A stretch of 64,000 bases of DNA from Rhodomicrobium vannielii ATCC 17100 (GCF_000166055.1 NC_014664.1:3131501-3195500); one strand, 5' to 3'. Positions 1-8,755 are shown, counted from the stretch's first letter. Made by a program: numbers and translations. Notes: generated from the letters alone by a model not told the origin.

Positions 1-2
1 GC

Positions 3-377
3 CTCGATCTGTCGCTCGCTTATCTGGAGCAGCTTTTCATGAAGTTGCGGCGAAAAGGAATTGTGCAATCGGTGCGCGGTCCGGGCGGCGGCTATATCCT
101 CGCGCGCAATGCGGACGCGATATCGATCGGCGAAGTAATGGCCGCGGTAGACGAGCCGGTGCGCATGACGCGCTGCGAACCCGAGGATAAGGCGGGTTGC
201 GTGGCCTCGAAGCGATGCTCGACGCATAATTTGTGGCTCGCGCTCGGTACCCATATCGAGCGCTTTTTGGCCGACGCGACTGTCGCCGACGTGCTGACCG
301 GCCGCTTTTCCGGTGCGGAAGTCGTGGCGTTTCCCGGTGAAGAAGCCCTGCGCATCGTTTCCAAAGCGGAGGCCTGA
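3..377 (+). CDS. iscR: Rrf2/IscR-type Fe-S regulator, 5' end cut by window edge
   Basis: Transcriptional regulator of the Rrf2 family, the usual first gene of alphaproteobacterial SUF operons. The reading frame is open to the left edge (LDLSLAYLEQLF precedes the first visible ATG at 39), so the start lies outside the window. The visible part has the end of the winged helix (SVRGPGGGYIL) and the cluster-binding segment with three cysteines and a histidine: RCEPEDKAGC followed by CSTH. The spacing is C-x7-C-x5-C-x2-H, against C-x5-C-x5-C-x2-H in E. coli IscR as I remember it, so the first loop is two residues longer. It probably senses the cluster status of the cell and represses or activates the operon it heads. 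It ends 2 nt before the cysteine desulfurase start. Confidence 0.93.
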   Translation, partial: LDLSLAYLEQLFMKLRRKGIVQSVRGPGGGYILARNADAISIGEVMAAVDEPVRMTRCEPEDKAGCVASKRCSTHNLWLALGTHIERFLADATVADVLTGRFSGAEVVAFPGEEALRIVSKAEA

Positions 378-379
378 TC

Positions 380-1501
380 GTGGCGCGCGCGTATCTCGAT
401 TATAACGCGACGGCTCCGCTTCGCTCCGAGGCGCGCGATGCGCTGATCGATGCGCTTGGTGTCGTCGGCAACCCGTCCTCAATTCACGGTGAAGGGCGTG
501 CGGCCCATGCAATCGTCGAGCGCGCGCGAGCGACGGTGGCGCAGGCGTTCGGCGCGAAGGCGTCCGCGGTGACATTCACCTCGGGCGGAACTGAGGCAGC
601 GAACTGGCTGCTTCAGCCGGGCGGGGATGGCGGCGCGCTTGCCGTTTCGGCGGTCGAGCACCCGTGCGTGCTCAAGGGGCATCGTTTTGCGGCGGATCGC
701 GTGCGCGTTTTGCCGGTTACGGCGGAAGGGCGCGTTGATCTCGGCGCGCTCGATGACGCTGTGACGCCCGGCGCGGTCGTGGCGGTTCAGGCGGCGAATA
801 ACGAGACCGGCGTTCTCCAGCCGATGCGCGAGATTGCGGCCCTCGTTCGCGCAAAAGGGGCAACGCTCGTCTGCGATGCGGTGCAGGCGGTCGGCCGGGT
901 GCATTTGTCGGAATTAGAACAATCCGACGCTGTTTTTTTCTCCGCGCATAAATTCGGTGGACCGAAAGGAGTCGGAGCGGTGGTCTGGCGGGGCCGCTCG
1001 GAGGCGCCTCCCGCTTTTGTGAAGGGCGGCGGGCAGGAGCGCCGCTTGCGTTCCGGCACTGAAAACGTTGCCGCTATCGCCGGATTGGCCGCCGCACTCG
1101 GCGCAGCGCTTCGCGATCAAGAGATGTTGATTGCCAAGTGTGGGGCATTACGGTCGAAGCTGGAACAACGCTTGCAAGCTATCGCTCCGGAAGCCGTAAT
1201 CTTCGGCGAAGGCGCGGCCCGGCTGGCGAATACGACGTGTTTCGCCGTTCCCGGAAAGCGCGCCGACCTGATGTTGATGGCGCTCGATCTTGATGGCGTG
1301 GCGGTGAGTTCCGGTTCCGCCTGTTCATCGGGCAAGGTGGAGCGCTCGCACGTGCTCACCGCGATGGGCGCGGGCGACGATCTGGCGGCGGGGGCGATCC
1401 GGGTATCGACGGGTTGGGCCACACGCGACGAGGACGTTGAGCGGTTTCTTGCCGCTCTGGACAAGATTTGCGGCAGGCGCGAAACGCGCTCCGCTGCCTG
1501 A
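380..1501 (+). CDS. Cysteine desulfurase (IscS/NifS type)
   Basis: PLP-dependent enzyme of 373 residues that takes sulfur from L-cysteine to give alanine and a protein-bound persulfide. The PLP lysine lies in SAHKFGGPKG (about K191) and the persulfide cysteine in SSGSACSSGK (about C315). The start is GTG at 380, with GGAGG 8 nt upstream overlapping the end of the regulator gene. It sits between the Rrf2 regulator and sufB, the standard position in rhizobial suf operons. The operon also carries a SufS-type desulfurase further down, so two desulfurases of different subclass are encoded together; which one feeds SufBCD is not visible from the sequence. Confidence 0.95.
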   Translation: MARAYLDYNATAPLRSEARDALIDALGVVGNPSSIHGEGRAAHAIVERARATVAQAFGAKASAVTFTSGGTEAANWLLQPGGDGGALAVSAVEHPCVLKGHRFAADRVRVLPVTAEGRVDLGALDDAVTPGAVVAVQAANNETGVLQPMREIAALVRAKGATLVCDAVQAVGRVHLSELEQSDAVFFSAHKFGGPKGVGAVVWRGRSEAPPAFVKGGGQERRLRSGTENVAAIAGLAAALGAALRDQEMLIAKCGALRSKLEQRLQAIAPEAVIFGEGAARLANTTCFAVPGKRADLMLMALDLDGVAVSSGSACSSGKVERSHVLTAMGAGDDLAAGAIRVSTGWATRDEDVERFLAALDKICGRRETRSAA

Positions 1502-1545
1502 GAATGAAAGGTCCGCTTCGGCGGGCCGCCTGGAAGGAGTGAGAC

Positions 1546-3027
1546 ATGGCCGAGCAGGACACGATCGAACGCGTCAGCGAAATCGATGTCGACAAGTACA
1601 AGTACGGTTTCACCACCGACATCGAGAGCGTGCGCGCACCGAAGGGTCTCAGCGAGGATACCGTTCGCTTCATCTCGGCCAAGAAGGGCGAGCCGGAATG
1701 GCTACTCGAATGGCGGCTTGAAGCCTATCGCCGCTGGCGCAGCATTGAAGAGCCTACCTGGGCGCGCGTGCATTACCAGAAGATCGACTACGACGACCTT
1801 TATTATTACTCCGCGCCGAAATCGGCGGAAGGACCGAAGAGCCTCGCCGATGTGGACCCGGAGTTGCTCCGCACTTACGAGAAGCTCGGCATTCCGCTGC
1901 GGGAGCAAGCCGTGCTCGCGGGCGTCGAGGGGGCCGAGGTCACTGCGCCGCGCGTAGCCGTGGACGCGGTTTTCGACAGCGTCTCCGTGGTGACGACGTT
2001 CAAGGAAGAGCTTGGCAGGGCGGGCGTGATCTTCTGCCCGATCTCGGAAGCCGTGCGCGACCATCCCGAACTCGTGCGCAAATATCTCGGCAGCGTCGTG
2101 CCGACATCGGACAATTACTTCGCAACGCTGAACTCGGCGGTCTACTCCGACGGCTCGTTCGTTTACGTGCCGGAGGGCGTTCGCTGCCCGATGGAACTTT
2201 CCACCTACTTCCGCATCAACGAGAAGAACACCGGCCAGTTCGAGCGCACGCTCATCATCGCGGACAAGGGCTCCTATGTGAGCTACCTCGAAGGCTGCAC
2301 GGCGCCGATGCGCGACGAGAATCAGCTTCACGCCGCCGTGGTTGAGCTAATCGCGCTCGACGATGCGGAGATCAAATATTCGACGGTCCAGAACTGGTAT
2401 CCGGGCGACAAGGAAGGCAAAGGCGGCATCTACAATTTCGTGACGAAGCGCGGCGATTGCCGTGGCCGCAACTCGAAGATTTCGTGGACGCAGGTCGAAA
2501 CCGGCTCCGCGATAACGTGGAAATATCCGTCCTGCATCCTGCGGGGAGACGGCAGCCGCGGCGAGTTCTACTCCATCGCGATCTCGAACGGCCGCCAGCA
2601 GGTCGATAGCGGCACGAAGATGATCCACCTCGGCAAGAACACGTCGAGCCGCATCATCTCGAAGGGCATTTCGGCGGGCCGCTCGGACAACACCTATCGC
2701 GGGCTTGTCTCGGCGCACCGCCGCGCCACGAACGCACGCAACTTCACGCAGTGCGACAGCCTGCTCATCGGCGATCAGTGCGGCGCACATACGATCCCGT
2801 ATATCGAGGCGAAGAACGCAACAGCGCAGTTCGAGCATGAAGCGACGACGTCGAAGATTTCGGACGACCAGCTTTTCTACTGCCTCCAGCGCGGCCTTTC
2901 GCAGGAAGAGGCCGTGGCGCTCATCGTGAACGGTTTCGTGCGCGACGTGCTCCAGCAGCTCCCAATGGAGTTTCTGGCTGAAACGCAGAAGCTGATCTCG
3001 ATCAGTCTCGAAGGCAGCGTGGGGTAA
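1546..3027 (+). CDS. sufB: Fe-S cluster scaffold protein SufB
   Basis: SufB (493 residues, full length for the family) forms the SufBC2D scaffold on which Fe-S clusters are built in the cytoplasm. The sequence is typical throughout: [18 protein letters not shown] near residue 210, [18 protein letters not shown] near 240, and the conserved C-terminal block with [18 protein letters not shown]. The start ATG has a strong ribosome-binding site (GGAAGGAGTGAG). It is separated from sufC by two small membrane-protein genes, an unusual insertion. Confidence 0.97.
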   Translation: MAEQDTIERVSEIDVDKYKYGFTTDIESVRAPKGLSEDTVRFISAKKGEPEWLLEWRLEAYRRWRSIEEPTWARVHYQKIDYDDLYYYSAPKSAEGPKSLADVDPELLRTYEKLGIPLREQAVLAGVEGAEVTAPRVAVDAVFDSVSVVTTFKEELGRAGVIFCPISEAVRDHPELVRKYLGSVVPTSDNYFATLNSAVYSDGSFVYVPEGVRCPMELSTYFRINEKNTGQFERTLIIADKGSYVSYLEGCTAPMRDENQLHAAVVELIALDDAEIKYSTVQNWYPGDKEGKGGIYNFVTKRGDCRGRNSKISWTQVETGSAITWKYPSCILRGDGSRGEFYSIAISNGRQQVDSGTKMIHLGKNTSSRIISKGISAGRSDNTYRGLVSAHRRATNARNFTQCDSLLIGDQCGAHTIPYIEAKNATAQFEHEATTSKISDDQLFYCLQRGLSQEEAVALIVNGFVRDVLQQLPMEFLAETQKLISISLEGSVG

Positions 3028-3066
3028 CGGCTTTAAGGCGGCGCAAGCCGGGACAACGGGGATCGT

Positions 3067-3429
3067 ATGGCGCTGATATTGGCGGCGTTGCTCGGGGCAT
3101 TCTTCTGCCTCGTCGGAGTGGCGATGATCTGGGCACCGGGCAACGCCGTGCAGGCGTTCGGGATCGATCCGTCGCACATGGCGGCCGATATCGGGCTTAT
3201 GCCTGCACTGGGGGTTCGCGACATCGCGCTGGGCCTGATAGTGTTCGGGTTGGCGGTGGCGCGGCAGGCGCGGGCGACCGGAGCGGTGTTACTGGCTCTC
3301 TCGCTCGTTCCGTTGGGCGATTTCGTCATCGCGGCGAAGTCGCTCGGCGCGACGGCGGCGGTCCGACACCTGATCGCGCTGCCCGTTACGCTTATCCTTG
3401 GTTTGGTTCTGGCACGGAGGCCAACATGA
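3067..3429 (+). CDS. Small membrane protein, DUF4267-like
   Basis: A 120-residue, very hydrophobic protein with about four membrane segments. The block LGVRDIALGLIVFGLA is like that of DUF4267 membrane proteins, whose function is not known. It starts 39 nt after sufB, reads in the same direction and overlaps the next gene by the ATGA junction, so it is probably transcribed with the suf genes. No Fe-S or metal-binding motif is visible. I keep it as a real gene because of its hydrophobic pattern and tight packing; any role in cluster assembly would be inference. Confidence 0.8.
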   Translation: MALILAALLGAFFCLVGVAMIWAPGNAVQAFGIDPSHMAADIGLMPALGVRDIALGLIVFGLAVARQARATGAVLLALSLVPLGDFVIAAKSLGATAAVRHLIALPVTLILGLVLARRPT

Positions 3430-3653
3430 ATGATCCTGTGAAAAAAAGTGGCGGTTTTGGCTTGCTGATCGCGATTGTGGTTCTGCTGATCGCGGCTCTG
3501 GCGGTCGTTTACGCCCTCACCGGCTCTGCGCAGCTCGTCCTGTATGTCTTTTTCATTGCGCTGGCGGCGGGCGCGTTCTGGTTCGACTGGCGGAAAACAA
3601 AGCGGGATGAACAGCGCTTGCGTTCGGGTGGCGCGGACGGAACTCAGAGGTAG
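3426..3653 (+). CDS. Small two-helix membrane protein
   Basis: A 75-residue protein: short charged N-terminus (MNDPVKKS), a first hydrophobic helix (about residues 11-32), a second one (about 36-52) and a basic, polar tail. It overlaps the DUF4267-like gene by ATGA and ends 9 nt before sufC. I do not recognise a family. Position and overlap argue that it is translated together with its upstream neighbour as a pair inside the suf operon. Confidence 0.7.
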   Translation: MNDPVKKSGGFGLLIAIVVLLIAALAVVYALTGSAQLVLYVFFIALAAGAFWFDWRKTKRDEQRLRSGGADGTQR

Positions 3654-3662
3654 GAAAAAAGA

Positions 3663-4412
3663 ATGCTTGAGATCAAAGACCTTCGCGCGGAAGTCGACGG
3701 CAAGGAAATCCTGAAGGGCTTCAACCTCACAGTGCCGAAAGGCGAGGTTCATGCCATCATGGGACCGAACGGCTCGGGCAAATCCACGCTCTCCTACGTG
3801 CTGTCCGGCAAGGATGGCTACGAGGTCACGGGCGGTTCGGCCACATGGAACGGCCAGGATCTGTTCGCCATGTCGCCGGAAGAACGCGCGCAGGCCGGGG
3901 TTTTCCTCGCTTTCCAGTATCCGATGGAAATCCCCGGCGTGGCGTCGCTCACCTTCCTTCGCGCGGCGATGAACGCGCATCGCAAGGCGCGCGGCGAGGC
4001 CGAGATCTCAATCCCCGACTTCATGCGCGCCGTGAAGACCGAGGCGGAAAAGCTCAGCATCTCCATGGAGATGCTGAAGCGTCCGCTCAATGTCGGGTTT
4101 TCGGGCGGCGAGAAGAAGCGGAACGAAGTGCTGCAAATGGCGCTCCTGAAGCCGACGCTCTGCCTCCTCGACGAGATGGACTCCGGCCTCGACATCGACG
4201 CGATCCGCATCGCGGCCGAGGGCGTCAACCGGCTGCGCTCGCCCGACACGGCGATGATCGTCATCACCCACTATCAGCGGCTGCTTAATTACATCACGCC
4301 GGACGTGGTGCACGTGATGGCGCGCGGGCAAGTATTGCGCTCTGGCGGCAAGGAACTCGCGGTGGAACTGGAAGAGTCGGGCTACGCGTCCTACGGCGCC
4401 GAAGCGGCTTAA
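3663..4412 (+). CDS. sufC: Fe-S assembly ATPase SufC
   Basis: ABC-type ATPase (249 residues) that powers the SufBCD scaffold. Walker A is GPNGSGKST (near residue 36), the Q-loop region is FLAFQYPMEIPGV, the signature is FSGGEKKRNEVLQ and Walker B is LCLLDEMDSGLDID, the form specific to SufC. It is followed 9 nt later by sufD, with which it forms the complex. The ribosome-binding site overlaps the end of the small membrane gene (GGTAGGAAAAAAGA). Confidence 0.97.
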   Translation: MLEIKDLRAEVDGKEILKGFNLTVPKGEVHAIMGPNGSGKSTLSYVLSGKDGYEVTGGSATWNGQDLFAMSPEERAQAGVFLAFQYPMEIPGVASLTFLRAAMNAHRKARGEAEISIPDFMRAVKTEAEKLSISMEMLKRPLNVGFSGGEKKRNEVLQMALLKPTLCLLDEMDSGLDIDAIRIAAEGVNRLRSPDTAMIVITHYQRLLNYITPDVVHVMARGQVLRSGGKELAVELEESGYASYGAEAA

Positions 4413-4421
4413 GGAGCGACC

Positions 4422-5747
4422 ATGACCATTCATCAAACAATAACAGCCGCGGCGACGCCGGCAGAGCAGCGCTTCCTCGATCTCTATGCGAGCGTATGCG
4501 ACCGGCTGCCGGGCGCGGGCGTTCCGGCGGTGAGGGCTTGGCGCGAGGAAGCGCTTGACGCTTTCGCCGTGCTGGGCGTGCCGCATCGCCGCGTCGAGGC
4601 TTGGAAATACACCGATCTTCGTGCGCTCATGACGGCGGTGCATCCGCTCGGCGGCCTCGACGCCGGAGCACGGGCCGACGTCGATGCATCCATCGGGCGG
4701 GCACTCGCCAACATCGATTCCTATCGCGCGGTGTTCGCGGGCGGCAAGTTTCGCCCCGACCTTTCGACCATCCAGGGTGCGCCGGGCATCAGTTTCACGC
4801 CGCTTTGCGCCAAGCTGAAGTCGGAGGCCGACGCGGCCGCCGCGCTTGCTGCGCTTCCGCTGCCGAAAGGCGATGTCGTCGCCGCGCTTTCCACGGCGTT
4901 CGCGACGTGCGGAGCGCTCATTTCCATCGCGCCGGGCAAAAAAATCGACAAGCCGATCCACCTCATCGTCATCGCTTCCAGCGAGGCGAACGCCTATGCG
5001 TTGCGGCACGCGATCAAGCTCGGCGACGGCGCGGAAGCGACCATCATCGAGACGCATGTGGGCGCGGGCGCGTCGCAGGCGTGGTCTTACACGGCGCTCG
5101 ACATCGGCAAAGGCGCCGCGCTCAAGCATGCGCGGCTGACACAGAGCGCCGCCGCGCTGCATCTCGCCTCGGCCACAGTGACGCTCGGCGAACGCGCGGT
5201 TTACGAGCCGACGCATGCCGCCATCGGTGGCGCCCTGACGCGCTCGGAAGGCACAATCCGTTTCACCGGGCCGAACGCGCGAGCCACCTACAACGGCGCG
5301 ATTCTCGCGCGCGGTCACAGCCACGTCGATTTCACGCTCGTTGTCGATCACGCAGCGCCGCATTGTGAAAGCCGCGAACTCGTCAAGGCCGTGCTGGACG
5401 ACCGCGCAAAGGGCGTCTTTCAGGGCAAGGTCGCCGTGCAGCGTGGCGCGCAGAAAACCGACGGCAAGCAGATGGCGAACGCGCTGCTTCTCTCTAACGA
5501 CGCCGAATTCGACTCGAAGCCCGAGCTTGAGATCTTCGCCGACGACGTCGTTTGCGGCCACGGCGCAACGGCGGGCCAACTCGACGAGGATCTGATGTTC
5601 TATCTTCGGGCGCGCGGCATCCCCGAAGCACAGGCGCGTGCGCTCCTGATCGCGGCGTTCGTCGGCGCGGCGCTCGACACCATCGATAACGAAGGCTTGC
5701 ACACGGCGCTGGACGAAAAGGTTGCGGCATGGCTCGCGGCGAAGTAG
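4422..5747 (+). CDS. sufD: Fe-S scaffold partner SufD
   Basis: SufD (441 residues), a paralogue of SufB that completes the SufBC2D scaffold and is linked to iron entry. The N-terminal helical part contains RRVEAWKYTDLRAL, typical of SufD. The beta-helix core ends with the conserved stretch DDVVCGHGATAGQLDED and the C-terminal YLRARGIPEAQARALL. It has an AGGAGCG ribosome-binding site directly before ATG. Confidence 0.96.
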   Translation: MTIHQTITAAATPAEQRFLDLYASVCDRLPGAGVPAVRAWREEALDAFAVLGVPHRRVEAWKYTDLRALMTAVHPLGGLDAGARADVDASIGRALANIDSYRAVFAGGKFRPDLSTIQGAPGISFTPLCAKLKSEADAAAALAALPLPKGDVVAALSTAFATCGALISIAPGKKIDKPIHLIVIASSEANAYALRHAIKLGDGAEATIIETHVGAGASQAWSYTALDIGKGAALKHARLTQSAAALHLASATVTLGERAVYEPTHAAIGGALTRSEGTIRFTGPNARATYNGAILARGHSHVDFTLVVDHAAPHCESRELVKAVLDDRAKGVFQGKVAVQRGAQKTDGKQMANALLLSNDAEFDSKPELEIFADDVVCGHGATAGQLDEDLMFYLRARGIPEAQARALLIAAFVGAALDTIDNEGLHTALDEKVAAWLAAK

Positions 5748-5769
5748 AGCCTCCTCGGGAGAACAAGTC

Positions 5770-7020
5770 ATGACCTTGATTGAGAAAGACATCGCGGCTG
5801 CTTCCTACGATGTGGAAGCGATCCGCAAAGACTTCCCGGCGATGTCGCTCGAAGTCTACGGCAAGCCGCTCGTCTATCTCGATAACGCGGCGAGCGCGCA
5901 GAAGCCGAAAGCCGTGCTCGACGCGATCGTGAAATCCTACTCGGATGAGTATGCGAACGTGCATCGCGGGCTGCATTATCTCGCGAACGCGGCGACGGCG
6001 GCTTACGAGGGTGGCCGCGAGCGCGTGGCGAAGTTCCTCAACGCGCCGAGCCCCGAGCAGATCGTCTTCACCAAGAATGCGACCGAGGCGATCAATCTCG
6101 TCGCCGCCTCCTTCGGCGGGCTGCACCTGAGGGAGGGCGACGAAGTGCTGCTCTCCATCATGGAGCACCATTCGAACATCGTGCCGTGGCACTTCCACCG
6201 CGAGCGTCGCGGCGTGGTTCTCAACTGGGTGCCTGTGACGGACGAGGGCGAGTTCCGCCTTGAGGATTTCGAGGCCGCGCTCACGCCGAAAACGAAGATC
6301 GTCGCCATCACGCACATGTCGAACGTGCTCGGCACCACGACGCCGATCAAGGACATCTGCCGCATCTCGCACGCTCACGGCGCTTATGTGCTGATCGACG
6401 GCAGCCAGGGCGCCGTGCATTGCGACGTCGACGTCCAGGATATCGATTGCGATTTCTACGTCATCACCGGGCACAAGCTTTACGGACCGACCGGCATCGG
6501 CGCGCTCTACGCGAAGCGCGAGCATCTGGAAGCTATGCCGCCCTTCCTCGGCGGCGGTGAGATGATCGAGACCGTGACGCGGGACGCAATCAAGTACAAC
6601 GACCCGCCCTATCGTTTCGAGGCCGGTACGCCGATGATCGCGCAGGCGGCGGGGCTGACGGCCGCGCTCGACTACATCGACAGCATCGGCAAGGCGAAGA
6701 TCCGTGCGCACGAACTCGACCTGTTGCGCTACGCCGAGGAGCGGCTGAAGCCGTTCAACTCGCTGCGCTTTATCGGCAACGCGCGCGATAAGGGGGCGAT
6801 CGTCTCCTTCGCTATGGAAGGCGCACACAGCCACGACGTTGCAACGATCCTCGACCGCTCAGGCATAGCGGTGCGCGCGGGCAGCCACTGCGCCGAGCCG
6901 CTGTTGACGCGCTTCGGGCTGACATCCACCTGCCGGGCATCCTTCGCCCTTTACAACACACGCGCGGAAGTGGACGCGCTCGCCGAAGGGCTACAGAAAG
7001 CGGAGCGGTTTTTCAGATGA
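5770..7020 (+). CDS. sufS: Cysteine desulfurase SufS
   Basis: Group II cysteine desulfurase (416 residues), the sulfur donor of the SUF pathway. The PLP lysine is in ITGHKLYGPTGIG (about K236) and the catalytic cysteine in RAGSHCAEPL (about C374). An open frame continues upstream to 5722, but the ATG at 5770 has a GGGAGAA site just before it and gives the normal SufS N-terminus. No sufE or sufU gene, the usual sulfur acceptors, is present in this window. It overlaps the next gene by ATGA. Confidence 0.96.
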   Translation: MTLIEKDIAAASYDVEAIRKDFPAMSLEVYGKPLVYLDNAASAQKPKAVLDAIVKSYSDEYANVHRGLHYLANAATAAYEGGRERVAKFLNAPSPEQIVFTKNATEAINLVAASFGGLHLREGDEVLLSIMEHHSNIVPWHFHRERRGVVLNWVPVTDEGEFRLEDFEAALTPKTKIVAITHMSNVLGTTTPIKDICRISHAHGAYVLIDGSQGAVHCDVDVQDIDCDFYVITGHKLYGPTGIGALYAKREHLEAMPPFLGGGEMIETVTRDAIKYNDPPYRFEAGTPMIAQAAGLTAALDYIDSIGKAKIRAHELDLLRYAEERLKPFNSLRFIGNARDKGAIVSFAMEGAHSHDVATILDRSGIAVRAGSHCAEPLLTRFGLTSTCRASFALYNTRAEVDALAEGLQKAERFFR

Positions 7021-7481
7021 GCGAGACCATGGAACAGGCAAAGACGCGGATCGAAAACGCCCCGTGGGATGGACCGCAGGACGAGCCGAAGCACAAGGAT
7101 TTGCCGGAGCCGTGCGCGCATACGGTTGAGACTGCGAAGTCGTCGCATGACGAAGTCGGCATTCCGCACGAGGAGCTGGATCGCATCACGGACGCGCTCA
7201 TCGCGGCGCTGAAGACGATCTACGACCCGGAAATCCCGGTTGACATCTACGAGCTTGGCCTCATCTACAAGATCGACATTAATTCCGACCGCGAAGTGGA
7301 TGTGGAGATGACGTTGACCGCCCCGGGGTGTCCGGTGGCGGGCGACATGCCGGTGTGGGTCGAGAACGCTTTGAGTGCGGTGGAAGGCGTGAGCATCGCG
7401 CGCGTGAAGATCGTGTTTACGCCGCCGTGGGATCCTTCAAGGATGTCTGACGAGGCACGCGTCGCGCTCAACATGTTCTAG
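7017..7481 (+). CDS. sufT: SufT-like DUF59 (MIP18 family) protein
   Basis: A 154-residue protein with a variable, charged N-terminal tail (about residues 1-55) and a DUF59/MIP18 domain. The domain core is YDPEIPVDIYELGLIYKI and TLTAPGCPVAGDMP, which carries the conserved cysteine. Members of this family help Fe-S maturation or cluster delivery to client proteins. It overlaps sufS by 4 nt, so the two are translationally coupled. The gene symbol follows common use for this operon position. Confidence 0.9.
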   Translation: MSETMEQAKTRIENAPWDGPQDEPKHKDLPEPCAHTVETAKSSHDEVGIPHEELDRITDALIAALKTIYDPEIPVDIYELGLIYKIDINSDREVDVEMTLTAPGCPVAGDMPVWVENALSAVEGVSIARVKIVFTPPWDPSRMSDEARVALNMF

Positions 7482-7574
7482 TGCCGTGTCGGTAACGACG
7501 AACGCGCAGATGAGAGGGGCGTTTCTGGTTTCCGGCGGGTTACGCCCCATATTCCAGTGTGTGTCTCGAAGAAT

Positions 7575-7640
7575 GCATTTTCGCGAGGGATACGTCGTCA
7601 CATCGACAGCGAGCTTCTTGCGACTGAAACGCGAAAATGC
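7575..7640. repeat. 11-bp inverted repeat ahead of the HesB/SufA gene
   Basis: GCATTTTCGCG at 7575-7585 is matched by CGCGAAAATGC at 7630-7640, a perfect inverted pair 44 nt apart in the 188-nt gap between the DUF59 gene and the carrier gene. The right arm ends 15 nt before the AGGGAGG ribosome-binding site. It could fold into a leader stem in the mRNA or be an operator; nothing more can be said from the sequence. Confidence 0.45.
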
Positions 7641-7669
7641 CCTCAGCGTCGAACAAGGGAGGCGAACAA

Positions 7670-8038
7670 TTGTCTAGTTCTTTCGGCAAGGTCGTTACGC
7701 TCACGGACTCGGCGGCGGAGCGCGTGAAGGCGATAATCGGGCGTTCCGAGACGCCAGTGGTCGGGCTGCGCGTGGGCATCAAGAAGGGCGGCTGCGCGGG
7801 CATGGAATACACGATGGAGTATGCCGCCGAGGCGCGCCCGCTCGAAGAGGTGGTCGAAGACAAGGGTGTGCGTATCCTCATCGAGCCCTCCGCGATCCTC
7901 TATCTGCTCGGCACCGAGATGGACTACAAGACCGAGAAATTCGTCTCGGGGTTCGTTTTCAAGAACCCGAACCAGACGAGCGCTTGCGGTTGCGGTGAGA
8001 GCGTCGAATTAAGTCCCGCGCAAACTGTGGGCGAATAG
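7670..8038 (+). CDS. sufA: HesB/IscA/SufA-type Fe-S carrier (probable TTG start)
   Basis: A-type carrier that accepts clusters from the scaffold and passes them on. The three family cysteines are present: C42 in KGGCAGMEY and C106/C108 in ACGCGES. I place the start at TTG 7670 because AGGGAGG (7656-7662) lies 7 nt upstream of it and the product then begins directly with the A-type fold (122 residues). An ATG at 7637 in the same frame would add 11 residues but has no ribosome-binding site. It is the last gene of the suf operon. Confidence 0.9.
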   Translation: MSSSFGKVVTLTDSAAERVKAIIGRSETPVVGLRVGIKKGGCAGMEYTMEYAAEARPLEEVVEDKGVRILIEPSAILYLLGTEMDYKTEKFVSGFVFKNPNQTSACGCGESVELSPAQTVGE

Positions 8039-8113
8039 GCGTCGGCGCGCGGCGATTTGTCGGTTCGCGTGGGGCGGGCAGCAGCAGAACGCAGCGCAAA
8101 TGCGCCGGGCCCG

Positions 8114-8755
8114 TCAGCCCTTGACGTTCACATGCACCGTCTGCGCGCGCCCTGAGTTCGCACCGTTATCATCCGATACGAGAACATCGAAGCTTGCCGT
8201 GCTGCTATCGCCGCCGTCATGCACGAATAGAACGCGCCCTGCCTCGATGTCGGCTTGCGTGAAACGGTCCACCGAAATGCCGGCATTCGACGCAAGCGCC
8301 ACGATCCCGTTCGACACGTTCGACACGCTATAGGTAAGCTCATCCGCGCTGTCGTCCGGGTCGATGGCGGTGATGTCCTCCGTCGTAATCACGACGGAGC
8401 GGCCGCGCTTCACCGCGATGTCGAGGTCGCCCGCGAGCTTCGGCGGCACGTTGCGCAGTTCGGCCGAGAGGTCCGCGCCCATCTCCATGGCAAGCTGTCC
8501 GTAACGCACATTGCCGTTGACCGCGCCGGAGCTTCTGATGCTGATGAGGTTCTTCACGAAGACCTCGCCTTGCAGGGAGCCCGCGACATCGGCTTGATCG
8601 GTCTTCAGCGTACCGAAAAAGGTGCCGCCCTGATGGATGATGACGGATTCGGCGGCAAGCTCACCTTCGACATAGCCATGGATTTCCATCTGCCGGCAAT
8701 TACGGATCTTGCCCTTGATGATGGTGTCTTCCTGGATGATCGCCTCGCGTGCCAC
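8114..8755 (-). CDS. Bactofilin fused to a cadherin-like/CSPG repeat
   Basis: About 213 residues in two parts. Residues 5-103 form a bactofilin (polymer-forming cytoskeletal) right-handed beta-helix with the repeating pattern IIKGKI, EIHGYVEGEL, GTFFGTLK, VAGSLQGEV, GAVNGNV. Residues 110-213 look like a CSPG4/cadherin-like repeat: ITTEDITAIDPDD, LTYSVSN, FTQADIEAGRVLFVHDGG, SFDVLVSDDNG. I chose GTG at 8755, with GCGAGG upstream, because the bactofilin core begins there. The frame is open to an ATG at 8854, which would add a non-bactofilin, cysteine-containing tail. Bactofilins are cytosolic scaffolds for cell shape and stalks, whereas this second domain is normally extracellular, so the fusion is odd. 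Confidence 0.8.
   Translation of the reverse strand: MAREAIIQEDTIIKGKIRNCRQMEIHGYVEGELAAESVIIHQGGTFFGTLKTDQADVAGSLQGEVFVKNLISIRSSGAVNGNVRYGQLAMEMGADLSAELRNVPPKLAGDLDIAVKRGRSVVITTEDITAIDPDDSADELTYSVSNVSNGIVALASNAGISVDRFTQADIEAGRVLFVHDGGDSSTASFDVLVSDDNGANSGRAQTVHVNVKG

Noticed and set aside
4008-5792. Very long open frame (594 codons) on the minus strand opposite sufC, sufD and the start of sufS
   Set aside because: It is the GC-rich mirror of real genes on the plus strand, Arg-rich, with no family similarity and no ribosome-binding site.
7486-7677. 63-codon frame between the DUF59 gene and the HesB/SufA gene
   Set aside because: It overlaps the inverted repeat and the strong ribosome-binding site of the next gene and looks like non-protein sequence.
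8041-8113. GC-rich stretch after the suf operon as a terminator
   Set aside because: No stable stem followed by a T run could be found between the converging genes.
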